Shown: piece by piece, positions 9,031 through 17,998 of the stretch | Layout: every line of letters begins with the position of its first letter | Position numbering within the stretch: position 1 is the stretch's first letter | NCBI GenBank assembly: GCA_021824145.1 | Contig: JAKALM010000010.1 | Span: 1 to 52,839, forward strand | Reading direction: 5' to 3' | From: Bacteroidota bacterium | GTDB lineage: Bacteria > Bacteroidota > Ignavibacteria > Ignavibacteriales > Ignavibacteriaceae | DNA length: 52,839 nucleotides | Made by a program: the position numbers and the translations under genes | Notes under the pieces: generated by a model | What the model saw: only the letters and a program-made list of their open reading frames with translations | Told to the model about the DNA's origin: nothing | Databases searched by the model: none

Positions 9031-9618
9031 CTATAAATTAAATTTCTTGTTTGATTTTTTAATTGTGAAATAAATGCTTGCACCAATAAATGATTTAACA
9101 ACAGCCCAAACTAAGAATATTACAGCGCCTGTAATTAATGCTTCTTTCATATTTTGCAAATAAAATACACCGAGAAAAGCTGCCCCTAAAAATAATATTA
9201 CAGCTTCGCTTAAAAACATAGATAAAACTATTCCAAAATAATTTTTAATATTTTTTGAAATTAATCCGGCTAAAAAAGCACCAATCGGAAATGCGAGCAA
9301 ATATCCTCCTGTAGGTCCAAATAATCTCATAAATCCAATTGAACTATCTGGAATTTGTGCAAAAACTGGTAATCCCATACATCCTAATAACAAATAAACT
9401 AATTGGCTGTAAGCTCCTTTTCTGGCACCAAGAAAAACGCCAGAAATTACAACCACCATCGTTTGTAAAGTAAAAGGGACTGGTTTTACTGGAATTGTAA
9501 TTTGAGCGGCAAACGCTGTTAAAATTGTAAAAGAAAGAATCCACAACAATTCGTAGAAGTTAGCAATTGACAAAACACGAAATAATTTGTTCTCACTAGT
9601 ATTTTCTCTCACTGACAT
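9031..9618 (-). CDS. bioY: BioY biotin transporter S component
   Basis: A 195-aa integral membrane protein with about six helices. It carries the BioY pattern: AQITIPVKPVPFTLQTMVV at residues 39-57, then GxxGxxxGGYLLAFPxGA around residue 105. BioY is the substrate-binding S component of the energy-coupling-factor transporter for biotin. No ecfA/ecfT genes are adjacent, so it either uses distant ECF modules or works alone, as some BioY proteins do. It lies between an alpha/beta hydrolase gene upstream and the Fe-S oxidoreductase downstream on the same strand. No BirA-type operator was recognised. Confidence 0.92.
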   Translation of the reverse strand: MSVRENTSENKLFRVLSIANFYELLWILSFTILTAFAAQITIPVKPVPFTLQTMVVVISGVFLGARKGAYSQLVYLLLGCMGLPVFAQIPDSSIGFMRLFGPTGGYLLAFPIGAFLAGLISKNIKNYFGIVLSMFLSEAVILFLGAAFLGVFYLQNMKEALITGAVIFLVWAVVKSFIGASIYFTIKKSNKKFNL

Positions 9619-9644
9619 TTTTATCCTCTAAGTTTTACTTAATT

Positions 9645-10478
9645 TCAATTTAAATTTTTATCAAAAAATATTTTGGTTTTATTAAGAAGTTCTTCAAAAA
9701 CTGAATTACTATTTTCAAAAGGATGCTTTATTCCAAAAGTATGTCCGGTATTTTGAAACTTATAAAATTCTGTAATTGCTTTATTTGACCAACTATACAA
9801 TTGTTGAGCTTCTTTAATATTAGCTGCAAGATCTTGTTCTCCATGGGCAATAAATAATGGCCTATTTAACTCTTTTACTGCTTTCTCCAAATTTAGAATT
9901 CCATCTTTATTTTTTTCAATATCTTCTAAAAGTGATAAATTCAATTTCATTTTTTGTTTTGTCCGACTATTGAAAACTTCAAAATAACCTTTTTTTCTCC
10001 AGTTTTCTTTTTGTCTTTCTGAATACCTATCTAATTTTGAAATTGTAGCCCAAACTGCAACTGAATTAATTTCATTCACAATTTTAGATGTTAAAAGTGA
10101 AATTGCACCGCCTCTGCTATGTCCAATTAAACCAATTTTTTTTACCAAATTATTTTCAAAAAATCCATTTCTATATGCTTTTATCAATTCAATTAGCTCT
10201 TCAATTTCAAGCGAAAAAGTGTTATTTGCAAATTTATCTAATTCTGTAAATTCGATTAGATTTTTACCAATACCATTATGACTAAAATTAAATGTAAGGA
10301 CAAAATAACCAAAATTTGCAAAATAATTAGCTATATAGGGACCAAATCCCCAATCTTTAAATCCCTTAAAACCATGAACTAATATTATGCATGAAGATAA
10401 GTTTCGATTTTCTATACCATACGCTGTAATTCTAAGTTTTTCATTTCTCGTTGTGGTAAGGATAAAATCTTTGCTCAT
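9645..10478 (-). CDS. Alpha/beta hydrolase family protein
   Basis: A 277-aa alpha/beta-hydrolase-fold protein. The oxyanion segment LVHGFKGFKDWG is at residues 33-44 and the nucleophile elbow GHSRGG places Ser121. The acid is probably the Asp in HGEQDL near 225 and the base the His in NTGHTFG near 252. The substrate is unknown; the family includes esterases, acyl-peptide hydrolases and dienelactone-hydrolase-like enzymes. I choose the ATG at 10478, because the longer frame opens with a TTG and adds 12 residues without family support. It sits 26 bases upstream of bioY and may share its transcript. It is divergent from the acyl-CoA dehydrogenase gene. Confidence 0.75.
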   Translation of the reverse strand: MSKDFILTTTRNEKLRITAYGIENRNLSSCIILVHGFKGFKDWGFGPYIANYFANFGYFVLTFNFSHNGIGKNLIEFTELDKFANNTFSLEIEELIELIKAYRNGFFENNLVKKIGLIGHSRGGAISLLTSKIVNEINSVAVWATISKLDRYSERQKENWRKKGYFEVFNSRTKQKMKLNLSLLEDIEKNKDGILNLEKAVKELNRPLFIAHGEQDLAANIKEAQQLYSWSNKAITEFYKFQNTGHTFGIKHPFENSNSVFEELLNKTKIFFDKNLN

Positions 10479-10633
10479 TGATTCAAATATGCTTATTAAA
10501 GATAGAAAAGTCAAGAAATTTGAACAAATTAAAAGAATCTAATTTTAGATAATAAATTTATCAAATTTTTCAATTGTTTTGTTTTGACTATTCATTTCTT
10601 TATTTTTTCCAATATTCAAAAACAAATAATAAA

Positions 10634-11779
10634 ATGAATTTTAACTTTTCAGATGAAGAAATACAATTAAGAGGCTTAGTAAAAGAATTTACCGATTCAG
10701 AAATTCGACCTTTAGCAAAAAAAATTGATGAAGATGAAAAAATTCCTCATCAATTAATTAAAAAACTTGCTAAAGTCGGTTTATTAGGAACTGCATTTCC
10801 TGAGGAATATGGTGGTGGAGGTTTTGGCGAAGTTGGGTATTGTATTGAACAAGAAGAAATTACTAGAGCTTGTGGTTCAACAGCAACTTTTATTGGCGCT
10901 CATCAATCAATCGGAACAAATGCTATTTACATCGGCGGCAGCGAAGAACTTAAAAAAAAATATTTACCTTTATTAACAAGCGGAGAAAAAATTGCTGCAT
11001 TCGCATTAACAGAACCTGAAGCAGGTTCGGATTCTTTTAATTTAAAAACAACAGCAAAGCTTGTAAAAGATAAATGGATTTTGAATGGCAACAAAGTTTG
11101 GATAACTAACGCTGGAATTGCTGATGTTTTTTCTGTATTTGCAAGAACATCTAAAGGAATTACTGGTTTTGTTGTGGAAAAAGATTTTAAAGGAGTTTAT
11201 GTTGGCCCAAGTGAAAAAAAATTAGGAATAAAAGGAAGTACTACAAACTCAATAACTTTTGAAGATGTTGAAATTCCAAAAGAAAATTTAATTGGTGTAG
11301 ATGGAAAAGGTTTTTTGGTTGCAATGTCTACTCTAGATGCTGGCAGACTGGGACTTGGAGCTTGCTGTTTAGGTGCATCAAAAGAAATTTTAGAAATTTC
11401 AACAAATTTTTCTAAACAAAGGAAACAATTTGGCGAAAGCATTTCTAAATTTGAAGCCATACAATTTATGCTGGCAGAAATTGCTGCAAGTATTTATTCT
11501 ATGGAAAGCATTGTATATCGTACTGCTAAAAACTACGACTTGAAAAAAGATATATCTAAAGAAGCAGCAATAGTAAAATTATTATGTTCTGAAGCTATGC
11601 TGGACAATGCAGACAAAGGTTTACAAATTCATGGTGGAATGGGATTTTCAAGAGAACTTCCTTTGGAAAGATTTTATAGAGATGCAAGAATTTTAAAAAT
11701 ATTTGAAGGCACAAACGAAATTCAAAAATTAATTATTGGCAGGCATGTAATTAAAAATAATGGCAAATGGAAAAATTAG
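10634..11779 (+). CDS. Acyl-CoA dehydrogenase
   Basis: A 381-aa FAD enzyme that oxidises an acyl-CoA to the trans-2-enoyl-CoA, giving electrons to ETF. The sequence begins with the family's typical FSDEEIQLRGLVKEF. It contains FALTEPEAGSDS, the FAD/substrate-binding WITNAG, and the C-terminal signature GGMGFSRELPLERFYRDARI followed by FEGTNEIQ. In that last segment Glu near 358 is the catalytic base position of short/medium-chain enzymes. I use the ATG at 10634; the open frame extends upstream only through a TTG. hisA begins directly after its stop codon (TAGATG). Short-chain/butyryl-type specificity is plausible but not proven. Confidence 0.92.
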   Translation: MNFNFSDEEIQLRGLVKEFTDSEIRPLAKKIDEDEKIPHQLIKKLAKVGLLGTAFPEEYGGGGFGEVGYCIEQEEITRACGSTATFIGAHQSIGTNAIYIGGSEELKKKYLPLLTSGEKIAAFALTEPEAGSDSFNLKTTAKLVKDKWILNGNKVWITNAGIADVFSVFARTSKGITGFVVEKDFKGVYVGPSEKKLGIKGSTTNSITFEDVEIPKENLIGVDGKGFLVAMSTLDAGRLGLGACCLGASKEILEISTNFSKQRKQFGESISKFEAIQFMLAEIAASIYSMESIVYRTAKNYDLKKDISKEAAIVKLLCSEAMLDNADKGLQIHGGMGFSRELPLERFYRDARILKIFEGTNEIQKLIIGRHVIKNNGKWKN

Positions 11780-12529
11780 ATGAGATACTTATTAGTTATT
11801 CCGTCTATTGATATTAAAAACGGCAAAACAGTTAGAGTCGTTCAAGGAATTCCTGAACTAGGAAGCAAAGAATATGGAAGCGATCCAGTTGAGATGGCTA
11901 GAATTTGGCGTGCAGAAAATGCTAAGTTATTGCATATTGTTGATTTTGATGGAGCTGCCACTCATAGTCATGTTAATTTTCCAATAATTAGAGAAATTTG
12001 TGAATCTGTAATTATTCCAGTTCAATTTGCTGGCGGCATTAGAGACTTAGATGATATCCACCTTATAATGGAAACTGGAATAAGCCGATTAGTAATGGGA
12101 ACAATGGCAATTGAAAATTTTGAATTATTTAAAAAAGCTTTTGAAAAATACGGCCCTACAAAAATTGCGATTTCACTTGACATTATTGATGAAGAATTAG
12201 TAATTAAGGGTAGAAAAATAAAAACTGGAATTCATTACATAGACTTTGCAAAAAAAATGGCTGAAATTGGAGTAGAAAGGTTCATTGTTACAGATGTATT
12301 ACGTAATGGTATTCTTGGCGGTCCCAATTTAGATTATTCAAAAACTGTTGCTAATATTACAAAAGCAAAAGTAACTTTATCTGGTGGTATTAGAAATAAA
12401 GATGAATTAATGGATGTTCAAAACTTAATGCTAGATGGAATAGATTCAGTTATTATTGGAAGAGCTTTGTATGAAAATAGATTTCCTTGTCAAAAATTAT
12501 GGCGCGTTGCTGAATCAGGAATATTTTAA
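11780..12529 (+). CDS. hisA: HisA-like ProFAR isomerase
   Basis: A (beta/alpha)8-barrel enzyme for the fourth step of histidine synthesis, an Amadori rearrangement of ProFAR to PRFAR. Both catalytic aspartates are in place: Asp11 in PSIDIKNGK and Asp134 in ISLDIIDEEL. The two phosphate-binding loops GGIR (85-88) and SGGIRNKDEL (near 205) are also present. The 249-aa length is normal. Its position is unusual: it follows the acyl-CoA dehydrogenase stop with no gap and no other his gene lies in the window. The WxG-type loop after the second Asp is altered to KGRK. It may be the genome's HisA displaced from its operon, or a paralogue. Confidence 0.8.
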   Translation: MRYLLVIPSIDIKNGKTVRVVQGIPELGSKEYGSDPVEMARIWRAENAKLLHIVDFDGAATHSHVNFPIIREICESVIIPVQFAGGIRDLDDIHLIMETGISRLVMGTMAIENFELFKKAFEKYGPTKIAISLDIIDEELVIKGRKIKTGIHYIDFAKKMAEIGVERFIVTDVLRNGILGGPNLDYSKTVANITKAKVTLSGGIRNKDELMDVQNLMLDGIDSVIIGRALYENRFPCQKLWRVAESGIF

Positions 12530-12540
12530 TAAGAAATAAA

Positions 12541-13071
12541 ATGGAAAATAAAGCTGACCAAACAATTAAAAGCAGTTTCTGGGCTAATATTTTTAACAGC
12601 CCTGCAGAAAAATCTGATTTTATTGAGTCCTTAAAATCAGTTCCAATATTTAAAGATTTCAACTCAAGAGACATAGCTCATATTTTAGATTTATTTCATA
12701 ATCGTAATTACCTGGCAGGTGAATATATTTTCTATCAAAATGATCCTGGCATTGGATTGTACATAATTCGTGAAGGAGATGTGGAAATTCAAAGAACTAC
12801 TGATTCAAATGTTGTTATTACTCTGGCAAAATTTGGAAAGGGTGATTTCTTTGGTGAGCTAGCTTTAATTGATGGAGAAAAAAGATCAGCATCAGCAATA
12901 GCAAAAAAAGATTGCAATATAGCTGTAATTTTCAAACCTGATCTTGATGATTACATAGAAAAATTTCCCAAAAAAGGGATTAAAATTTTACAAGGTTTTG
13001 CTGAAATAGTTACTACTCGTTTAAGAAAATTGAATGAAGAACATTTCGCTGGAATAAAAAATAATTATTAA
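12541..13071 (+). CDS. Cyclic nucleotide-binding domain protein
   Basis: A 176-aa protein consisting essentially of one CRP-type cyclic nucleotide-binding beta-barrel. The barrel start is near residue 35 (VPIFKDFNSRDI), and the phosphate-binding cassette GDFFGELALIDGEKRSASA spans about residues 101-119 with the expected Glu and Arg. No C-terminal winged helix is visible, only a helical tail. It is therefore more likely a signalling or partner-regulating module than a DNA-binding factor. It lies 11 bases after hisA and 14 bases before a universal stress protein gene, which suggests a shared transcript. The ligand (cAMP, c-di-AMP or none) cannot be told from the sequence. Confidence 0.85.
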   Translation: MENKADQTIKSSFWANIFNSPAEKSDFIESLKSVPIFKDFNSRDIAHILDLFHNRNYLAGEYIFYQNDPGIGLYIIREGDVEIQRTTDSNVVITLAKFGKGDFFGELALIDGEKRSASAIAKKDCNIAVIFKPDLDDYIEKFPKKGIKILQGFAEIVTTRLRKLNEEHFAGIKNNY

Positions 13072-13085
13072 ATAGGAGGAATATT

Positions 13086-13586
13086 ATGGAACTTGGAATA
13101 AAAAAAGTATTAGTTCCCATTGATTTTTCCGATTATTCAAAAAGTTCTCTTAAATACGCAGTTAATTTTGTTAAACAGCTTAACGCAGAGTTATTTCTTA
13201 TTTATGTTGTAGAGCCAGTTATCTATCCACCTGATTTTAGTCTAGGGCAAATTGCAATTCCAACCGTTGATTTGGAAATGGATAAACGTGCAATTGAAGA
13301 ATTGAATAAACTTGCTCAAAAAGAAATCCCATCTGATTTAAAGGCAAAAACTATTGTTAAAACTGGTAAACCTTTTATAGAAATTATTGAAACTGCTTCT
13401 GAAGAAAATATAGATTTAATAATTATTGCAACTCATGGACACACAGGAGTTGAGCACATTTTATTTGGAAGCACTGCAGAAAAAGTTGTTAGAAAGGCTC
13501 CTTGCCCTGTATTAACAATCCGAGAACCAGTAAAGGGATTTGATTATAAAGAAAGCATTGTAAAAGAAAAGCAGAATAAAAGCTAA
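13086..13586 (+). CDS. Universal stress protein (UspA family)
   Basis: A 166-aa single-domain Usp protein. The family opening KKVLVPIDFSDYSKSSLKYAV is followed by a C-terminal ATP-binding glycine-rich stretch, GHTGVEHILFGSTAEKVV, and the PCPVLTIRE end strand. The GxxG and GS/T pattern suggests the ATP-binding subclass. Proteins of this family respond to starvation, oxidative or energy stress, but the specific role here is not defined by sequence. The start is fixed by a strong AGGAGGA ribosome site seven bases upstream. It is the last gene of a plus-strand run from the acyl-CoA dehydrogenase onward and converges on the polyprenyl synthase gene. Confidence 0.92.
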   Translation: MELGIKKVLVPIDFSDYSKSSLKYAVNFVKQLNAELFLIYVVEPVIYPPDFSLGQIAIPTVDLEMDKRAIEELNKLAQKEIPSDLKAKTIVKTGKPFIEIIETASEENIDLIIIATHGHTGVEHILFGSTAEKVVRKAPCPVLTIREPVKGFDYKESIVKEKQNKS

Positions 13587-13599
13587 TAAAAAATTTTAA

Positions 13600-14580
13600 T
13601 TAATTTTTTCTGTCAATAACAAAATCGACCAATGCTTCAAGAGCAAGTTTGCTTTGTGAATTTGGGAAAATATTTAATAGTTCTTTTGCTTTGCGAGAAT
13701 AATTCTGCGCAGTTTCAAAAGAATAATCTATTCCATCATTTCTTCTTACAAATTCTATAATCTCTTTAACACTTTCTTTTTGTTCAATATTCTTAATTAA
13801 CTTTTTAATTTTTGCAGCTTCATTTTTTGAAACTTGATTCAAAGAATAAATTAATGGAAGTGTGATTTTCTTTTCTTTAATATCTCCAGCAACAGGTTTT
13901 CCTATAGTAGAAGAATTTCCTTCATAATCCAAAATATCGTCTCTAATTTGAAAAGCAATTCCTATATATTCACCAAACTTTCTCATTGCTTCATGAAAAC
14001 TTGGATCTTTCGAGGCGCTAAGAGCACCAATTTTGCAGCATGTTTCCAACAATGAAGCTGTTTTGTCAGATATTATTCGGAAATATGTAGCTTCATCAAT
14101 ATCTAACTTCCTTGTTTTTCTAATTTGAAGAAGTTCTCCTTCCGACATTCTTTTTACTGTATTAGTAATTACATCAAGAAAATCATAATCTTTTCCTTCA
14201 ACTGCAATCATTAATCCGCGAGAAAGAAGATAATCACCCATCAAAACTGCAACTTTATTTTTGAATACTTTATTGATTGACCAAAAGCCTCTTCTCTTAT
14301 CGGCATTATCAACAACATCATCGTGAACAAGAGTAGCGGTATGAAGTAATTCGACTAAGACGGCGCCTCTATAAGTACGTTCATTTATTCCACCAACAAC
14401 ATTTGCAGCAAGCAATACAAGCAAAGGACGAATCTTCTTCCCTTTTTGTCTAATTAAATATCTCGCAATCAAGTCAACCAAAGTAACATTTGACTTAAGT
14501 GACTTCTTAAACAAATCTTCAAAAATTTCCAATTCGGATTTTATTGGCGAGCTAATATCTGATAAGTTAGTTTTAATCAA
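13600..14580 (-). CDS. Polyprenyl diphosphate synthase
   Basis: A 326-aa all-helical trans-prenyltransferase that condenses isopentenyl diphosphate onto allylic diphosphates to make the long chain of (mena)quinone or a related polyprenyl diphosphate. Both aspartate-rich motifs are present: DDVVD at residues 87-91 after LLHTATLVH, and DDILD at 214-218. The GKKIRP substrate segment is at 47-52. The subunit length fits octaprenyl/solanesyl-type synthases. Its start overlaps tatC by 4 bases, so the two are translationally coupled. A menaquinone side-chain role fits the quinone-linked enzymes in the window, but chain length is not predictable here. Confidence 0.9.
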   Translation of the reverse strand: MIKTNLSDISSPIKSELEIFEDLFKKSLKSNVTLVDLIARYLIRQKGKKIRPLLVLLAANVVGGINERTYRGAVLVELLHTATLVHDDVVDNADKRRGFWSINKVFKNKVAVLMGDYLLSRGLMIAVEGKDYDFLDVITNTVKRMSEGELLQIRKTRKLDIDEATYFRIISDKTASLLETCCKIGALSASKDPSFHEAMRKFGEYIGIAFQIRDDILDYEGNSSTIGKPVAGDIKEKKITLPLIYSLNQVSKNEAAKIKKLIKNIEQKESVKEIIEFVRRNDGIDYSFETAQNYSRKAKELLNIFPNSQSKLALEALVDFVIDRKN

Positions 14581-15338
14581 TTTTTCTTTCGTGCAAATTT
14601 TGAAATTAGAATACTTATTTCATAAAGTAGTATTAATGGTACCGCTAAAATAATTTGTGAAACGGGATCAGTTCCAGGAGATAAAAATGCAGCTGCAATA
14701 AATATAATTACAATTGCATGCCTACGATATTTTCTCATAAATGCCGGTGTAAGAATTCCAAGCTTTGTCAAAAAAAATGAAATCATGGGTAGTTCAAAAA
14801 CAAGTCCTGCACCCAACATAATACTTAGAATTATATTTAGATATTCATCAATTGCGAAATCATTTTTAATATTTACAGATCCAAAATATCTTATAAATCT
14901 CATCGAATAAGGAAGCATTACAAAATATGCAAAAATTACTCCAATCAAAAAACATAGTGTAGAAAATGCAACGATTAATGAAATGTATTTCCTCTCGTTT
15001 TTTCTTAATGCTGGTGAAATAAATTTCCAAAGTTGATAAAAAACATTAGGCAAACTTAGAATCAATCCTCCAACCATTGCAACTTCAAAATAAAGCATAA
15101 GTTGACCAAAGGGTTTTAGGTTTTGCAGCTCTAAACCAACTTTTCTAGCAGGCAAAAGCAAAACATCATCAACCAAAAAATCAACGAATATCCAACAAAC
15201 TAACGCACCAATTCCTACACCAATCAAAGAATAAATAATCCTCCACCTCAGTTCTTCAAGGTGTTCAAGAAATGTCATTTCTTTTTCAGACTCTTCTTCT
15301 TCCGGTTCTTCTACTATAGTTAAATCTTCTGATGCCAA
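14577..15338 (-). CDS. tatC: Sec-independent protein translocase TatC
   Basis: The multispanning core of the twin-arginine translocase, which exports folded, often cofactor-loaded proteins. The 253-aa protein has six hydrophobic segments after an acidic N-terminal tail (EEPEEEESEKEM). The diagnostic FLEHLEELRWRI is at residues 23-34, and a PxxxYQxWxFxxPxL pattern lies near 98-112. tatA/tatB are not nearby. A predicted TAT substrate, the molybdopterin-oxidoreductase-like protein at 45816-48071, is encoded elsewhere in the same window. The acidic N-terminal extension is unusual in charge but common in low-GC Bacteroidota TatC. Confidence 0.95.
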   Translation of the reverse strand: MASEDLTIVEEPEEEESEKEMTFLEHLEELRWRIIYSLIGVGIGALVCWIFVDFLVDDVLLLPARKVGLELQNLKPFGQLMLYFEVAMVGGLILSLPNVFYQLWKFISPALRKNERKYISLIVAFSTLCFLIGVIFAYFVMLPYSMRFIRYFGSVNIKNDFAIDEYLNIILSIMLGAGLVFELPMISFFLTKLGILTPAFMRKYRRHAIVIIFIAAAFLSPGTDPVSQIILAVPLILLYEISILISKFARKKN

Positions 15339-15351
15339 AATATTTTAATTA

Positions 15352-16647
15352 CTAATTTAGTTGTGAATATAAAGGGAACTTAGAACAGAGATCTTTTACT
15401 TCAGCTTTAACTTCTTCCAAAATTTTTTCATTTTCAAAATTTGAAATGGTTTTATTAATTAGCTCTGCAATTAGTGCCATTTCATTCTCTTTCATACCGC
15501 GAGTTGTTGCTGCTGGAGTTCCAATTCTAATACCACTTGTTACAAATGGACTTCGCTGATCGAATGGAATCATATTTTTATTAACAGTTATTCCAGCTTT
15601 TCCTAAAGAAATTTCGGCTTGTTTTCCTGTTACGCTTTTATTGTTCAAATCGATGAGTAATAAATGGTTATCGGTACCGCCGGATACTATATCAAACCCG
15701 AATTTTAATAATTTTTCTGATAATGCCTTTGCATTTTTTATTACTTGCCCGGCGTAAACTTTAAATGAATCTTGCAGAGCTTCATTAAAGGCAACTGCCT
15801 TAGCCATAATTATATGCATTAAAGGCCCGCCTTGAATTCCCGGCATTACCATTCCATCCAAAACTTCTGACATTAGTTTTATTCTATCACCTTTAGGAGT
15901 TTTTATACCAAATGGATTTTCTTTGTCCTTACCAACTAAAATAATTCCGCCGCGAGGCCCACGTAAAGTTTTATGCGTAGTTGAAGTAACAATATCGCAA
16001 TATTCTAAAGGATTATTTAAAAATCCTTTTGCAATAAGCCCTGCCGGATGAGCCATATCGCACATCAAAAAAGCTCCAACAGAATCTGCTATTTGTCTAA
16101 ATTTTGAATAATCCCATTCTCTTGAATAAGCACTTGCACCGGTTATTATCAATTTTGGTTTTTCTTTTTTTGCAAGATCTTCTATCAAATTGTATTCTAG
16201 AGTTTTTGTTTCTGGATTTAACGTATATCCAACAGCTTGATAAAGTGTGCCTGAGAAGTTGACTGGAGATCCGTGAGTAAGATGACCGCCATGAGCAAGG
16301 CTTAAGCCTAAAAATTTATCTCCAGGTTTTAGAAATGTCATTAACACCGCCATATTTGCCTGAGATCCACTATGAGGCTGAACGTTTGCATATTCAGCAT
16401 TAAATAACTTCTTTAATCTTTCTCTTGCTAAATCTTCAGCCATATCAACAAATTCACAACCACCATAATATCTTTTACCAGGATACCCTTCTGCATATTT
16501 GTTTGTAAGAACTGTTCCTGCGGCTTCTAAAACAGCTGTGCTAACAAAATTTTCAGAAGCAATAAGTTCTAAATTTTCCTGCTGACGTTTTGTTTCAAGA
16601 TTTAATACTTCAAAAATCTCTTTATCATTCTTTAGACTATTATACAT
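15352..16647 (-). CDS. glyA: Serine hydroxymethyltransferase
   Basis: A PLP enzyme interconverting serine plus tetrahydrofolate with glycine plus methylene-tetrahydrofolate, the main one-carbon entry point. At 431 aa it has the standard bacterial length. It shows ELIASENF at residues 27-34, [15 protein letters not shown] at 49-63, and the PLP-lysine signature [14 protein letters not shown] with Lys226. It is the first gene of a minus-strand group with tatC (13-base gap) and the polyprenyl synthase gene. No glycine riboswitch was recognised in the 94-base upstream gap. Confidence 0.97.
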   Translation of the reverse strand: MYNSLKNDKEIFEVLNLETKRQQENLELIASENFVSTAVLEAAGTVLTNKYAEGYPGKRYYGGCEFVDMAEDLARERLKKLFNAEYANVQPHSGSQANMAVLMTFLKPGDKFLGLSLAHGGHLTHGSPVNFSGTLYQAVGYTLNPETKTLEYNLIEDLAKKEKPKLIITGASAYSREWDYSKFRQIADSVGAFLMCDMAHPAGLIAKGFLNNPLEYCDIVTSTTHKTLRGPRGGIILVGKDKENPFGIKTPKGDRIKLMSEVLDGMVMPGIQGGPLMHIIMAKAVAFNEALQDSFKVYAGQVIKNAKALSEKLLKFGFDIVSGGTDNHLLLIDLNNKSVTGKQAEISLGKAGITVNKNMIPFDQRSPFVTSGIRIGTPAATTRGMKENEMALIAELINKTISNFENEKILEEVKAEVKDLCSKFPLYSQLN

Positions 16648-16741
16648 TTTATTTTATTGGATATGAATAAAAATTCTTAATTAGAAAAATTTCAATTTCA
16701 CTTAAATCAATTTATATATTTTACACTTAAATATTTTTTAC

Positions 16742-17998
16742 TTATTCATCACGGCGAAGGAACCATAATTCGCCCAAGCTTAAACCAACATTTATTTTCA
16801 CCATATGTTCCATCATCAAATTAGATTCTTTTGTTCCTCTATTAGAATACTGGACTGCAACATCTATAGTATTGGCATAACTTAAAGGATAAGAAAATCC
16901 GCCTGCAATAGAAAATTGATTTATACCAATATTATCAACTTTATATTGTGTCTGCTCATAACTTACGCCAGCACGCCAAATTATTTGTCCCCAATTAGAA
17001 GTACTAATATCAACAACAGGCCTATATTCAAAGCCGGCACTAAGTTTTACAGCATTTCTAAGATCGTTTGATTTAACTCCGTTGAAAGAATACTGAGACC
17101 AATCTTGAGAGGAAGCGTCTAAACTAAAAATATATTTTTGATTTAATGCAAAACTTAAACCGGCAGTTAGCCGCAATGGAATTTTCATATCTGTTGTACC
17201 TTCACCAATTGTATCTGTTCTAACAGCCGAAGATGAAGTTAAAATAGTATCTGTACTTAATGTTGAAATATAATTTAAAGCAATTCCAATTCTTAAATTT
17301 GAAATAGATTTAGAATTGAAAATAGGTGAAAAATCCGGTGTTATAATTCCAAGAGTAGTTCCTAGCCCATTTGGCTGATATATTCTTTTATATTCAGTTG
17401 AAATATCAGTAGTATTTGAGAACGATGCATTAGAAGTATAATCTAAATTTCCGAAATAATATTCTAACGTTGCTCCAATCATCAAATTGAATGGTAATTT
17501 ATAGGAAGCACCCATAAATGCTTTAGATAACCCGCCTTGTCCTTCATAAGTAACTTGATAGGAATCATTGGTTGCAGGTAAATAATTTTCGTTTCCAATA
17601 ACTTTATAACTTATCAATGAATAAGGAACTAAACCCAATGTTAAACCAATTCCATTTGAATCACTAATTGGAAATCCTAAAGTAAAACCATTGAACTGCG
17701 CTTTGCCATTAAATTGATTTGTTGAATTGTCCGAAATATATAATCCAGAATATGTCAAACTTGTTTCAAATCGTGTTCGATTAATTCCTGTCCATGAAGC
17801 TGGATTTGCAATATTTATAGAGCCAGAATAAGTAAGAGAAGATCCGAGCTGCCCAATTGCAAGTTCAGAAGCAGAATAAGAATATAAAATGTCACCTATT
17901 CCAATTCTAGAATAAGTGGAGCTATTTTGTCCATATATATAAATTTGAAAAGCAAAAAATATTAGGGTTAGAATTTTAATTTTTAATTTCATATTCAA
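16742..17998 (-). CDS. FadL/OmpP1-like outer membrane protein
   Basis: A 418-aa predicted outer-membrane beta-barrel. After a signal peptide (residues about 1-23, ending ...IYGQ) comes the Bacteroidota pattern YSRIGIGD...LAIGQLGSSLTYSGSINIANPASW, typical of the FadL/OmpP1/TodX-like group. Alternating hydrophobic beta strands run to the C-terminus. Members take up hydrophobic compounds, but many Bacteroidota paralogues are of unknown function. The start overlaps the upstream lipoprotein gene by 4 bases, so it is the last gene of a coupled glgA-HAD-lipoprotein-OMP unit. The aromatic/basic C-terminal residue pattern does not end in a classical Phe. Confidence 0.72.
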   Translation of the reverse strand: MNMKLKIKILTLIFFAFQIYIYGQNSSTYSRIGIGDILYSYSASELAIGQLGSSLTYSGSINIANPASWTGINRTRFETSLTYSGLYISDNSTNQFNGKAQFNGFTLGFPISDSNGIGLTLGLVPYSLISYKVIGNENYLPATNDSYQVTYEGQGGLSKAFMGASYKLPFNLMIGATLEYYFGNLDYTSNASFSNTTDISTEYKRIYQPNGLGTTLGIITPDFSPIFNSKSISNLRIGIALNYISTLSTDTILTSSSAVRTDTIGEGTTDMKIPLRLTAGLSFALNQKYIFSLDASSQDWSQYSFNGVKSNDLRNAVKLSAGFEYRPVVDISTSNWGQIIWRAGVSYEQTQYKVDNIGINQFSIAGGFSYPLSYANTIDVAVQYSNRGTKESNLMMEHMVKINVGLSLGELWFLRRDE

